62,402 bases of DNA from Clostridia bacterium (lineage in GTDB: Bacteria > Bacillota > Clostridia > Oscillospirales > CAG-272). How positions within the stretch are numbered: the stretch's first letter is position 1; each line of letters opens with the position of its first letter. Under the pieces are notes generated by a model. The model was not told the origin of the DNA, did not search any database, and saw nothing but the letters and a program-made list of their open reading frames with translations. A program made the position numbers and the translations under genes. This document shows, in pieces, positions 33,696 through 41,226 of this stretch. The DNA lies in the NCBI GenBank assembly GCA_017411805.1, contig JAFQPI010000033.1, positions 1 through 62,402 on the forward strand, in the 5' to 3' direction.

Positions 33696-35036
33696 TCAAC
33701 TTTTTTCGCTTGCCAGATCCATAGGGATAGTCTCGATATTTGTTATTGTCGAATGTTGGGGATCTGTGCGGTCTAGTTCTGCTGTAATGTAAGTTATATC
33801 ACCGTTTTCCATATCAATTATAACCAATCCGCGCTTCAGATTAAGCATATCATAGCCTTCTCCGTTATCCTTGGGAAGATATCCGCAAAGATCGTAAGTA
33901 TATATTTTGTTATCATACACCATAAGATCATTTCCGCTCTGCCCGAGATACATCAGCGAATAATCACCGCTGAATTCAAAAGCCACGGTCTGCTCGCCCG
34001 TCTCAATATCGAGCTTATACATATATCTCGGATGTGTTTCTTGTTCCGATCCATCCGGAAGTACTATGGTTATCTTTTCCTGCGGAACGTAATAAAGGTT
34101 TCTTCCATCGTGCAAGCCTCCCCAATACATACCGCCGTTCAGCTCGTGTTTGGATTTTTCGTTACCCTCAAAATCAGTTCGGTAAAAATAATAGGTATCA
34201 GAATCCATATTATTGGGATCTTTTGATTTAAAAAACAGCTCCTTGCCATCGGTAAATATAAAAGCCATTCTTCTGTCCCATATCTTTTTAAAATCCCCCG
34301 GAGCTTCCTCGTCTGAAATGTAAGTTACGGTTTCTTCGGGATCTGTAGCATACAGCTTTCCCCCATAGGCTCCGATCAGTCTGTATTGAGGACTGCTCTC
34401 TGTTGCATCGCCGAATATTTTTATTTCGCCCGTCAGCATATCGATCTGCTTGAAATTATAATAATTCTTATTTTCCTTTACTTCGATATTGTGATAATAC
34501 AAATATCTCTCGCTTATGCAGTATTGATTGTTCATAGCAGCATCTTCGTCAATCAAAGTGTGCGTCATCTTTGCGAGATCGTATACATACATAGAAGGCT
34601 TTACTTCGCTTGATTGTCCGGATAGCCTCCCGCTCTTCATTGACGAATATACGAGCATATCGGGGAACATACGGAAGAAATTTATCGGATTTGTTTTGAG
34701 CAGTCTGCAGGTGGCATCATCTCCCGAATGGCTGCAGAGCGGATCGACACAAACCGAACTGACTTCTTCGGTAAGATAATCATACTTAAAAATTCCGTTA
34801 GTTGCGCCGTGAAAATATATGTAGTCTTTGCCGAACTGTATGTGCTTGAGTGAACCGTGTATTCTGAAAATTCCGAAAGGACTTTCAAATTCTTCGGCAA
34901 CACCACCGCTCGGCACCTCGTCACCGCTGTTGCCGCTTCTTTTCAGTATCAAAGCACAGCTGACTATTGCTATTACCGGAATAAGCAAAACCAATGAAAT
35001 GATAATTAATTTTTTCTTTTGCAAAGAATTTTTCAA
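33696..35036 (-). CDS. surface lipoprotein with CxDPLCxH motif (locus lipoprotein 1), TTG start
   Basis: A 446-residue protein with a positively charged N terminus, one hydrophobic segment and a lipobox-like AIVSC at about residues 23-27, so it is either a lipoprotein or N-terminally anchored. CVDPLCSHSGDDATC lies near residue 95, and the body shows propeller-like repeats ('KHIQFGKDYIYFHGATNGIFKYD'-type strands). The only start with a ribosome binding site is the TTG at 35036 (GGAGA 7 nt upstream); no ATG fits. It follows permease copy 1. Function is unknown. Confidence 0.6.
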   Translation of the reverse strand: MKNSLQKKKLIIISLVLLIPVIAIVSCALILKRSGNSGDEVPSGGVAEEFESPFGIFRIHGSLKHIQFGKDYIYFHGATNGIFKYDYLTEEVSSVCVDPLCSHSGDDATCRLLKTNPINFFRMFPDMLVYSSMKSGRLSGQSSEVKPSMYVYDLAKMTHTLIDEDAAMNNQYCISERYLYYHNIEVKENKNYYNFKQIDMLTGEIKIFGDATESSPQYRLIGAYGGKLYATDPEETVTYISDEEAPGDFKKIWDRRMAFIFTDGKELFFKSKDPNNMDSDTYYFYRTDFEGNEKSKHELNGGMYWGGLHDGRNLYYVPQEKITIVLPDGSEQETHPRYMYKLDIETGEQTVAFEFSGDYSLMYLGQSGNDLMVYDNKIYTYDLCGYLPKDNGEGYDMLNLKRGLVIIDMENGDITYITAELDRTDPQHSTITNIETIPMDLASEKS

Positions 35037-35048
35037 GATGATCTCCTT

Positions 35049-35099
35049 TCATTCAAGCTCGAAAGTGAAATACTTTCCGCTTTCCATATTTCTTTTCAT
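35049..35099 (-). CDS. 16-codon reading frame coupled to permease copy 1
   Basis: An ATG at 35099 overlaps the permease stop codon (ATGA) and opens a 16-residue frame, MKRNMESGKYFTFELE, which ends 12 bp before the next gene. It could be a tiny peptide, or the leftover N terminus of another permease, since KYFTFEL resembles the SELKKIFG and YELRKLL starts of the permeases in this locus. I favour the remnant reading. Confidence 0.25.
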   Translation of the reverse strand: MKRNMESGKYFTFELE

Positions 35100-37612
35100 T
35101 TCACATACATCTTTCTCGCGGGCATCATAATGCCTCCGACTGCCGCGGCTGCGGCTGTTATCCAGATCGCGAGCATTCCCCAATCCGAGCCGAAAAGTGC
35201 GGTCTCGGCGGAATTGATGAGGATCGGCGTGCCGGCAAGGAGGTTGAGGAAATTGAGCGGTTCTGCCGCGCTGATGCCGAATCCAACGCAGAATGCGGGA
35301 AGAAGTGTCAGCACTATAACGGCTCCGAGCACGGGCAGATATCTGCAAAGGAGCTCGGAGAGCGCGCAGACGAGCATTGCCATCAAAAGTGCTCCCGTCG
35401 TGCGCAGGATCAGAAATACCGCAAGATAACCGCCAACGGTCAGATCGGTGGTGACCGCGGAAAATTCCCTGATCGAGACTAAAGGCGCCGCAAGTGCAGG
35501 CATCTCGAAATTCGAGAAGATCGTGATAACGTCAACCGCGCTCATAACAAGCGTCAGCGTCAGCGAGATTATTGCCGCGCTGATAAGCTTTGCCGAGAAG
35601 GTCTGCTCGCGTCCTTTTTTTGTTGAGCGGAGTATGCGTGCAAATCCGCCCTTCTCACCGCGCGAAAAGTATTCCGACGCGAATATTCCCGCAAGCACCA
35701 GAAGGATCGCGGTATAGAGGAAGAGATCGGCGTCGCCCGAGTAGAGCTTCTGCCAACCCGTGTCATAAATGAACCATCCGCCGTTCGCGTTTTCCGTCAG
35801 ATAATCGGCATGATCCTCGATAACGCGAAGCAGCTCGTCGCGCGATTCGGCGTAATTGTAGCGCGCAAGGTAATCATAATATTCCTCAAAGCCGATCTCA
35901 TTTTCGCGGTACGCCTCGTTCATCGTCTCTTTCTGAGAAATGACGCTGTTGATCTCCACGCGCTCAGCCGAGATATATTCGAGCTTTTCATCGGTCAGCG
36001 GACCCTCGAGACGTGTCATATATTCATAATATACCTCGTCGCTGTATGATCTCGGCGCGCTGTAGACCTCAGTCGAATATCCGACCTTGACGCAAAGCAG
36101 GATCACAAGCGCGATTATAAAACGCGAGGAAATGAGTGTTTTGAATATTTCCGCAGAGATCAGCGATGACGAATAGCTGCGTACACGGCGTATGCGCTTT
36201 GCACTCGATCTTGCAAGGTGCGATGAAAATTTGCGCCGTGCGATCTCAAGCTCCGCGCGGATGGTATCAATAAATCCGAATCTGATGCCGACGAAGCCGC
36301 ACGTGTGCATAATAATGCAGAAAACAATGCTCACGAGCCCCAAAACCGCAAAAACGGTAAGAACAAAGGGTAAAAATTCGCAGAGGTTGCCGAAAACATT
36401 CAGCGATCTGTAACGCTCGAAAAAGCCAGTAGCATCCATAACGCCGACGAGATTCAGCATCCTTACCGTCTCGCCCGGCAGTTTTGAGGTATATAGGAGG
36501 TAGTTAAGAATCCAAATTGCAAGTCCGCCGACAAAGATCACGGCATAATTCGAGAAGACCACCGATAATACCGCAACAAGAAGCGCGAGAAGCGCGAATG
36601 AGGAAAGCTTTATTGCAACGGTTGCGGCAAGCGTCTCGCCTATCGTCAGGCAATAGGGCGAGAGAACAAAGCTATTCAGCGACTGAATAGCATTCATTGG
36701 CGAGGAATATCCCACTCTGATGCCGAAGATCGCAAAGGTGGATGCCGTGAAGATAAGCGTTATGAGCCCCGACATAATGAGGACGGCGAGGATCTTTGCG
36801 ATCGCCGTGGTAAGCCTGCCTTCCTTTGCACTACGCAGTACGGGAAGGAATCCGTTCTGCTTTTCCTGTGCAAAGATCAGCGCGGAGATCATAATTATCA
36901 TGATCGAGATAAAGATATTTACCGCGTCGTAGGCAAAATAACTGCTCCAGCCGTAAGAATACTCGACTCCTATTCTTACGTTGTCAAGCGCAGCGGAATA
37001 CTCCTCTATGATCTTCTGCTGATAGAGGTAAACGTAATCCTCCTCGCCTGCGCCGATCCCCGGAAGCGATCCGAGATTGCGCTCGGCGCTATCTATGATG
37101 GGCTCGATCTTTCCGCGATACGTCTCGGCTTTTTCTATTGCCGAATAAAGTGCGCGGAAAAGCATCGCGTCCGAGATGTCCTCCGAGGTCGAATAGACGT
37201 CGGGGTAGCGTTGCATCTCAAAATCATCGTTACCCGCGGCGGCAGCCTCCTTCATAAGGAGATACTGTTCTTCCTCGAACACCTTCATCTTTTCGTAATG
37301 CGCATCGTATTCCTCGGGAGACTCAAAATATCCCTCGATAAACTGCGCTATCATACGGTTTTCCGCAGGATATCGGGCACCCCCGACCGAATCCCACGCG
37401 ATTGCGGAATTGATCAGCAAAAGAACGAGCAGGAATATCCAAAGATATTTGACAGCCAAAAGCTTGCGAAGCTCATATCCGACAAATCTCGTTTTTTCTC
37501 TTTTGATCTTTTTTTCGCTTGCGGCGGCAAGGAGTTCGCCTTCGTCATCCGCGCCTGTTATCCACTTGTCGGAAATATTACTTATTCCCGCGAATAAATC
37601 GTCTCTTCTCAT
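35096..37612 (-). CDS. double-length ABC-2 permease (copy 1) with extra N-terminal, possibly anti-sigma, segment
   Basis: An 838-residue permease built like copies 2 and 3, with the motifs FLPVLRSAKEGRLTTAIAK and FARILRSTKKGREQTFSAK in its halves. Unlike them it begins with about 45 cytoplasmic residues (RRDDLFAGISNISDKWITGADDEG...) before the first helix. That segment resembles the N termini of Clostridia proteins encoded next to ECF sigma factors and thought to hold the sigma factor. Its ATG overlaps the sigma stop codon by four bases. No ATPase gene follows it directly, so it would have to share copies A or B, or work as a sensor rather than a transporter. Confidence 0.75.
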   Translation of the reverse strand: MRRDDLFAGISNISDKWITGADDEGELLAAASEKKIKREKTRFVGYELRKLLAVKYLWIFLLVLLLINSAIAWDSVGGARYPAENRMIAQFIEGYFESPEEYDAHYEKMKVFEEEQYLLMKEAAAAGNDDFEMQRYPDVYSTSEDISDAMLFRALYSAIEKAETYRGKIEPIIDSAERNLGSLPGIGAGEEDYVYLYQQKIIEEYSAALDNVRIGVEYSYGWSSYFAYDAVNIFISIMIIMISALIFAQEKQNGFLPVLRSAKEGRLTTAIAKILAVLIMSGLITLIFTASTFAIFGIRVGYSSPMNAIQSLNSFVLSPYCLTIGETLAATVAIKLSSFALLALLVAVLSVVFSNYAVIFVGGLAIWILNYLLYTSKLPGETVRMLNLVGVMDATGFFERYRSLNVFGNLCEFLPFVLTVFAVLGLVSIVFCIIMHTCGFVGIRFGFIDTIRAELEIARRKFSSHLARSSAKRIRRVRSYSSSLISAEIFKTLISSRFIIALVILLCVKVGYSTEVYSAPRSYSDEVYYEYMTRLEGPLTDEKLEYISAERVEINSVISQKETMNEAYRENEIGFEEYYDYLARYNYAESRDELLRVIEDHADYLTENANGGWFIYDTGWQKLYSGDADLFLYTAILLVLAGIFASEYFSRGEKGGFARILRSTKKGREQTFSAKLISAAIISLTLTLVMSAVDVITIFSNFEMPALAAPLVSIREFSAVTTDLTVGGYLAVFLILRTTGALLMAMLVCALSELLCRYLPVLGAVIVLTLLPAFCVGFGISAAEPLNFLNLLAGTPILINSAETALFGSDWGMLAIWITAAAAAVGGIMMPARKMYVK

Positions 37613-38148
37613 AAAGATATTCCTCCCTTCAATAAAAACTCTTTCAATTCCTTCCGTGACCTTCCGAGACTCTTGCTGACCTTGTTTTCGGATAGTCCGG
37701 TTTTCTTTGCGATCCCCTTGACAGAATCTGCATAGAAATATCTGCGCACGAAAATCAGCGCGTCGAGCTTCGGCAAGGATTCAAGGAAACGGTCGATGCA
37801 TTTTCCGATCTCCGCAGATTCGTAATCGGGCATCTCGGCGGGGATACATTCGTCAAGCTCCGTTATGATCGCACTCCGCTTTTGTCTGTTTTGTGCCTTC
37901 AGGGCATTAAACGCGAGATTTCTGATTATGCGGCAGGCAAAGCTCTTGAGCGATGCGGGACGCTCGGGTGGGATCGAATTCCAAAGTCGGAGATAGAGGT
38001 CGTTCAGACATTCCTCCGCGGTCAGCTCGTCGCCCGTTATATCGAGCGCAAGCTTCAGGCACAAAGCCTTGTATTTCTTTTCAAAAAGACTAAGCCCCGC
38101 CTCATCGCGCTCAAATAACAGCTCGATGATCCTCTGCTCGTCATTCAT
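37609..38148 (-). CDS. ECF-type RNA polymerase sigma factor
   Basis: A 179-residue sigma-70 family protein. Region 2 is at about 18-85 (LTAEECLNDLYLRLWN, SFACRIIRNLAFNALKAQNR) and region 4 at about 125-175 (SLPKLDALIFVRRYFYADSVKGIAKKTGLSENKVSKSLGRSRKEL). No region 3 or 1.1 is present. I place the start at the ATG at 38148, with AAAGGAGG 8 nt upstream; a longer GTG frame lacks this. It heads the whole 18-kb lipoprotein/ABC locus on the minus strand and is coupled by ATGA to permease copy 1, its likely regulator. Confidence 0.9.
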   Translation of the reverse strand: MNDEQRIIELLFERDEAGLSLFEKKYKALCLKLALDITGDELTAEECLNDLYLRLWNSIPPERPASLKSFACRIIRNLAFNALKAQNRQKRSAIITELDECIPAEMPDYESAEIGKCIDRFLESLPKLDALIFVRRYFYADSVKGIAKKTGLSENKVSKSLGRSRKELKEFLLKGGISL

Positions 38149-38178
38149 AAGACCGCCTCCTTTCTTTAGTGCTTCATT

Positions 38179-38282
38179 ATATAAGACAACATTTTTCGGG
38201 TTTTCTGCTGCTTTTAGTAAAAACACTTAAAAAAATTCTAAATTTTTTAGATAAAAACTCTTCAGTATATAAATATAAGACA
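38179..38282 (-). promoter_or_regulatory. two copies of TGTCTTATAT upstream of the ECF gene
   Basis: On the minus strand TGTCTTATAT occurs at 38282-38273 and again at 38188-38179, where it runs into TATAAT about 30 bp before the sigma start. A repeated GTC-type box upstream of an ECF gene is what an autoregulated ECF -10 element would look like. The -35 half is not clear. Confidence 0.4.
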
Positions 38283-38320
38283 GAAAAAACAGCTCTAAGT
38301 TTCGCTATTTACAAAAAATA

Positions 38321-38352
38321 AAGCTGCCTTTGTAAATTAACACAGGCAGCTT
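38321..38352. terminator. hairpin at the right end of the element
   Basis: AAGCTGCCT (38321-38329) pairs with AGGCAGCTT (38344-38352), with an inner TGT/ACA pair. The tails are GTCACTC on the + strand and TATTTTTTGT on the minus strand, so it would work best as a minus-strand terminator that insulates the ECF locus from the host operon. The rest of 38283-38462 shows no gene. Confidence 0.5.
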
Positions 38353-38386
38353 GTCACTCTACATATTCATAGTTTGGCTCGTCAAA

Positions 38387-38406
38387 TGTCGTAAAAGTGT
38401 CGTAAA
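38387..38406 (+). repeat. right pair of putative integrase arm-type sites
   Basis: TGTCGTAAA at 38387-38395 and 38398-38406, matching the pair at 9389-9409 in sequence and orientation, 57 bp inside the right core. Confidence 0.6.
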
Positions 38407-38462
38407 TCAGAGGCTCGATGTGCGGAAATCCTTGTTTTAACAAGGATTTTGGGCATCTGTTA

Positions 38463-38478
38463 AGATAGTGCCGTGGCA
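38463..38478 (+). repeat. right attachment-site core of the 29-kb element
   Basis: AGATAGTGCCGTGGCA, 15 of 16 identical to 9207-9222 and in the same orientation. To its right lies the orphan 5' end of the original PTP gene. Confidence 0.7.
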
Positions 38479-38499
38479 GACGAACATTATTCTTACCAT
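38463..38499 (-). pseudogene. orphan 5' end of the original PTP gene
   Basis: On the minus strand, ATG at 38499 opens MVRIMFVCHG and then diverges at the core (TILT instead of the NICRSP of a real phosphatase). The ATG overlaps the mazG stop codon by 7 bases (ATGGTAA), as genes in a working operon do. The intact gene at 8782-9243 begins MRKIMFVCHG. The stub therefore marks where the element entered. Confidence 0.75.
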
Positions 38500-38819
38500 C
38501 GCGTCATATTCCTCTCGAATTTCTTGATGTATGCCTCGCGGAGTTCATCGGATGTTATGCTGTAGCAGAGCATTACGTCGTGGTAGTACATCAGTACGTC
38601 CGCCATCTCTTCGACGAGGTGCGTGCGGAGAGAGGGATCTGCGATCGCCTCGTCGCATCCGTTTTTCTTTATGATGTCCGCAACCTCTCCGATCTCTCCG
38701 ATCATCCAAAGAAGCTTGTTTTGTCCGATCTCGGGGCAGATAGGCTCCCATTTATCCTTGTATTTATCCTGCAGCTTTCTCTGCATCTCAAGCATTTCAT
38801 TTACGGTTAATTCAGCCAT
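38493..38819 (-). CDS. MazG-like nucleotide pyrophosphohydrolase
   Basis: A 108-residue all-helical protein. GEIGEVADIIKK and HLVEEMADVLMYYHD carry the acidic ExxE...ExxD residues that bind magnesium in the MazG/dUTPase-like family, which hydrolyses (d)NTPs to monophosphates and so removes damaged or unwanted nucleotides. Its length fits the short single-domain MazG-like group. AAAGGAGC lies before the ATG, 1 bp after the kinase stop codon. The orphan PTP start overlaps its 3' end. Confidence 0.8.
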   Translation of the reverse strand: MAELTVNEMLEMQRKLQDKYKDKWEPICPEIGQNKLLWMIGEIGEVADIIKKNGCDEAIADPSLRTHLVEEMADVLMYYHDVMLCYSITSDELREAYIKKFERNMTRW

Positions 38820-38820
38820 T

Positions 38821-39693
38821 TCAAGCTCCTTTGTACCATTTCGGTATTACGTTTTTAAAATTATCGTACCAATCAAGCACGTCGCGTGCCTGATTCATCA
38901 TTGTGTTAATCTCCTGATCTCCGAACGGGATCGCCCACGGGATCGATGAGAGCATATTACTTCCGATATAGAGCGCGAGAAGCTCCCAAAATTTGTGCGG
39001 AACATCGCCGCCGAAGTAGCCGTCAACGTTGCCCGAGGCAAATGCGGGTGCCGCCTGAGCGCACCATACGATACGGTTGAATTCCTCCCAAGGATCGCCG
39101 AAATCGTAACGGTCAAAGTCGATGATGACAATATGCCCGTCCTCGATCATCATATTTCCTATGTGGTAGTCGCCGTGCTGATAGCATTGCGGACGATTCT
39201 TCAGCAGAAAACGGTTTGTGGCGAGGTAATCAAGAATATAATGATCGCCCTCAAACTTGATCGGACATTCCTCGTATTTTATGATCTTGCGGTCGATCTT
39301 AGCGTTGAATCTCGGCTCCCATTCGGGCTGATCTTCGGGCGCGGGTATCGAATGTATCAGACGGAGCATCGCGCCCGCCTCGTATCCAAGACGGTATTGC
39401 TCATCCGCGCACATTTCTTTGACCGCATCCTCCGCGTCAACACCATCGACGAATCGCTGGAGCATATAATATCCGTCAGCACACTCACCGCAGTCGACGG
39501 GATCGCACATCGAAACACCAAGTGCTTCGACCTTTTTCTGCATACGGAACATATCCGCGTAACGCTCACCCCTTGCGGAATTCGTCACGCGCAAAAGATA
39601 TACTTTCCCTGTTGCATCCACAGCACGGTATTTTCTGTCACCCGACCAACCTTTTCTGATCTCGGTAAGCTCGATAAAATCCGGTAACGGCAT
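38821..39693 (-). CDS. APH-like small-molecule phosphotransferase
   Basis: A 290-residue protein of the aminoglycoside phosphotransferase (protein-kinase-like) fold. The catalytic loop HGDYHIGN is at residues 173-180 and the metal-binding IDFDRYDFGDP at about 191-201, both intact. Family members phosphorylate aminoglycosides, macrolides, choline or sugars; the acceptor here is unknown, and resistance should not be assumed. It is the first gene of the minus-strand operon, which continues through mazG and, before the insertion, into PTP. Promoter boxes lie 25-53 bp upstream. Confidence 0.85.
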   Translation of the reverse strand: MPLPDFIELTEIRKGWSGDRKYRAVDATGKVYLLRVTNSARGERYADMFRMQKKVEALGVSMCDPVDCGECADGYYMLQRFVDGVDAEDAVKEMCADEQYRLGYEAGAMLRLIHSIPAPEDQPEWEPRFNAKIDRKIIKYEECPIKFEGDHYILDYLATNRFLLKNRPQCYQHGDYHIGNMMIEDGHIVIIDFDRYDFGDPWEEFNRIVWCAQAAPAFASGNVDGYFGGDVPHKFWELLALYIGSNMLSSIPWAIPFGDQEINTMMNQARDVLDWYDNFKNVIPKWYKGA

Positions 39694-39717
39694 ATCATCA
39701 CCTCCAATGGTTATCTA

Positions 39718-39746
39718 ATTATAACATAATCAATAAACAAATTCAA
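39718..39746 (-). promoter_or_regulatory. promoter of the kinase-mazG operon
   Basis: On the minus strand TTGAAT (39746-39741) and TATAAT (39723-39718) are spaced 17 bp; the kinase start is at 39693 with GGAGG at about 39700-39704. It is divergent from the promoter at 39797-39825. Confidence 0.75.
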
Positions 39747-39796
39747 GCATTATAAACTCAACTTACCGTTGACGGAGATATTTTTTTCGCAACTTC

Positions 39797-39825
39797 TTGC
39801 AACAGCGGCAATTATGTGATATAAT
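39797..39825 (+). promoter_or_regulatory. promoter of the transglutaminase-kinase-glycosyltransferase operon
   Basis: TTGCAA (39797-39802) and TATAAT (39820-39825), 17-bp spacer, with a TG one base before the -10 box. The ATG is at 39853. Confidence 0.75.
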
Positions 39826-39852
39826 TAGAAAAAAGCCTTGGGGTAACCTGCT

Positions 39853-41223
39853 ATGATCAGATTTCGCGAAGAAGATATAAAATATATTGCCGTCGAGCTT
39901 CCCGACGAGGTGAAGTTTTTCAAGTTCTCGGGAGATTTTGAGGGAGAAGAGAAGACGGTGCTCCGTCTGCTTGAGGGTGAATTGCCGATTCCTCTCCGCC
40001 GCCGTCTTGAACTCGAGCTTGAGATCTGCCGCGAGATGCAGAGGGATTATTATACCGATTTCGACACACTTCTCGGAAAGATTCAAGAAAAGTATCCCGC
40101 TTGTACCGCAGAAAACCTCGAATACATCATTTCGACGGGTACGGCGGATTATATCAGAAAAAACGGCGTGCGCTATTTTCAGCGTTCGGCGAGATTGAAT
40201 ATACTCGAATGTCGCCGAGCTTATCTTGAATCGCTGACGAGCGGCGTATATGACGACGCCTACCGAAACGAGCTTCGCCACGAGAATCTTGATATAATGA
40301 AGAAGCACGGTTACCGCAAGGTGCGCTACCGAGTCCGTGAGTGGCTTGAGGTCGCCGAGCACGCAGAGAGGGAGGGGAAGACGATCCGCGTCCATCTGCC
40401 CTATCCCGCAATTTGCGAGGAGCAGAGCGACATAGTGCTTCACTCCTCGTCACATCCCGTATATATCTCGGATGCAGATCAGAGAACGGCTTTCATCGAG
40501 ACCGAGTATAAGAAGGGCGATCATTTTGAGATCGAATTTTCCTATACTCTTACGGTTCCCTATCACGATCTTGACCCCGCAAAGGTCTTACCCGAGCAAC
40601 CGAACTTTTATACCGAAGAGGAACTTCCACAGATCAGACTCACGCCCTTCATCCGCTCGCTTGCAAAAGAGATCAAGGGTGACGAGACAAATCCCCTTCT
40701 TTTGGCTTGGAGGGCATACGAATACGTCACGACTCACGTGACCTACTCCTATATGCGCGAGTATCTTTGTATTGAAAACATTCCCGAATTCGCGCTTTTG
40801 CAGGGGCGCGGAGACTGCGGAGTAATGGCTCTTGCCTTTATCTCGCTTTGCCGTGCTATGGGAGTTCCCGCGCGTTGGCAGTCGGGAAGCCATTGCCGTC
40901 CCACAGGCATCGGAAGCCACGACTGGGCTCAGTTCTACGTTGCGCCCTGGGGTTGGCTACATGCCGACATCTCCTTCGGAGAGGGCGCGTACAAGCACGG
41001 TGACTATGAACTTTGGAAGCATTATTGCGGAGGCTTTGATACCTTCCGCGAGATAAATAACAATTCTCTCGGGGCACCATTTGATCCGCCGAAGAAGTTC
41101 CTTCGAACCGATCCTTATGACAATCAGAGCGGCGAGGCGGAGTATGATGACGAAGGCCTCGGCTTCGGCGATATTCGCAAGGGAAGATGTATTGTTGAAT
41201 TTGAAGACCTTACGGGGAGGTAA
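39853..41223 (+). CDS. transglutaminase-like cysteine protease-fold protein
   Basis: A 456-residue cytoplasmic protein. The C-terminal half is a transglutaminase-like core with the full triad Cys322 (GRGDCGVMAL), His356 (HDWAQFY) and Asp372 (HADISF). The N-terminal about 200 residues are helical, with a beta domain resembling the one in other bacterial transglutaminase-like proteins before the core. Such proteins act as peptidases, amidases or cross-linkers. No signal peptide is seen. It is first in a three-gene + strand operon; the next gene starts 3 bp after its stop codon. The substrate is unknown. Confidence 0.8.
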   Translation: MIRFREEDIKYIAVELPDEVKFFKFSGDFEGEEKTVLRLLEGELPIPLRRRLELELEICREMQRDYYTDFDTLLGKIQEKYPACTAENLEYIISTGTADYIRKNGVRYFQRSARLNILECRRAYLESLTSGVYDDAYRNELRHENLDIMKKHGYRKVRYRVREWLEVAEHAEREGKTIRVHLPYPAICEEQSDIVLHSSSHPVYISDADQRTAFIETEYKKGDHFEIEFSYTLTVPYHDLDPAKVLPEQPNFYTEEELPQIRLTPFIRSLAKEIKGDETNPLLLAWRAYEYVTTHVTYSYMREYLCIENIPEFALLQGRGDCGVMALAFISLCRAMGVPARWQSGSHCRPTGIGSHDWAQFYVAPWGWLHADISFGEGAYKHGDYELWKHYCGGFDTFREINNNSLGAPFDPPKKFLRTDPYDNQSGEAEYDDEGLGFGDIRKGRCIVEFEDLTGR

Positions 41224-41226
41224 ATT

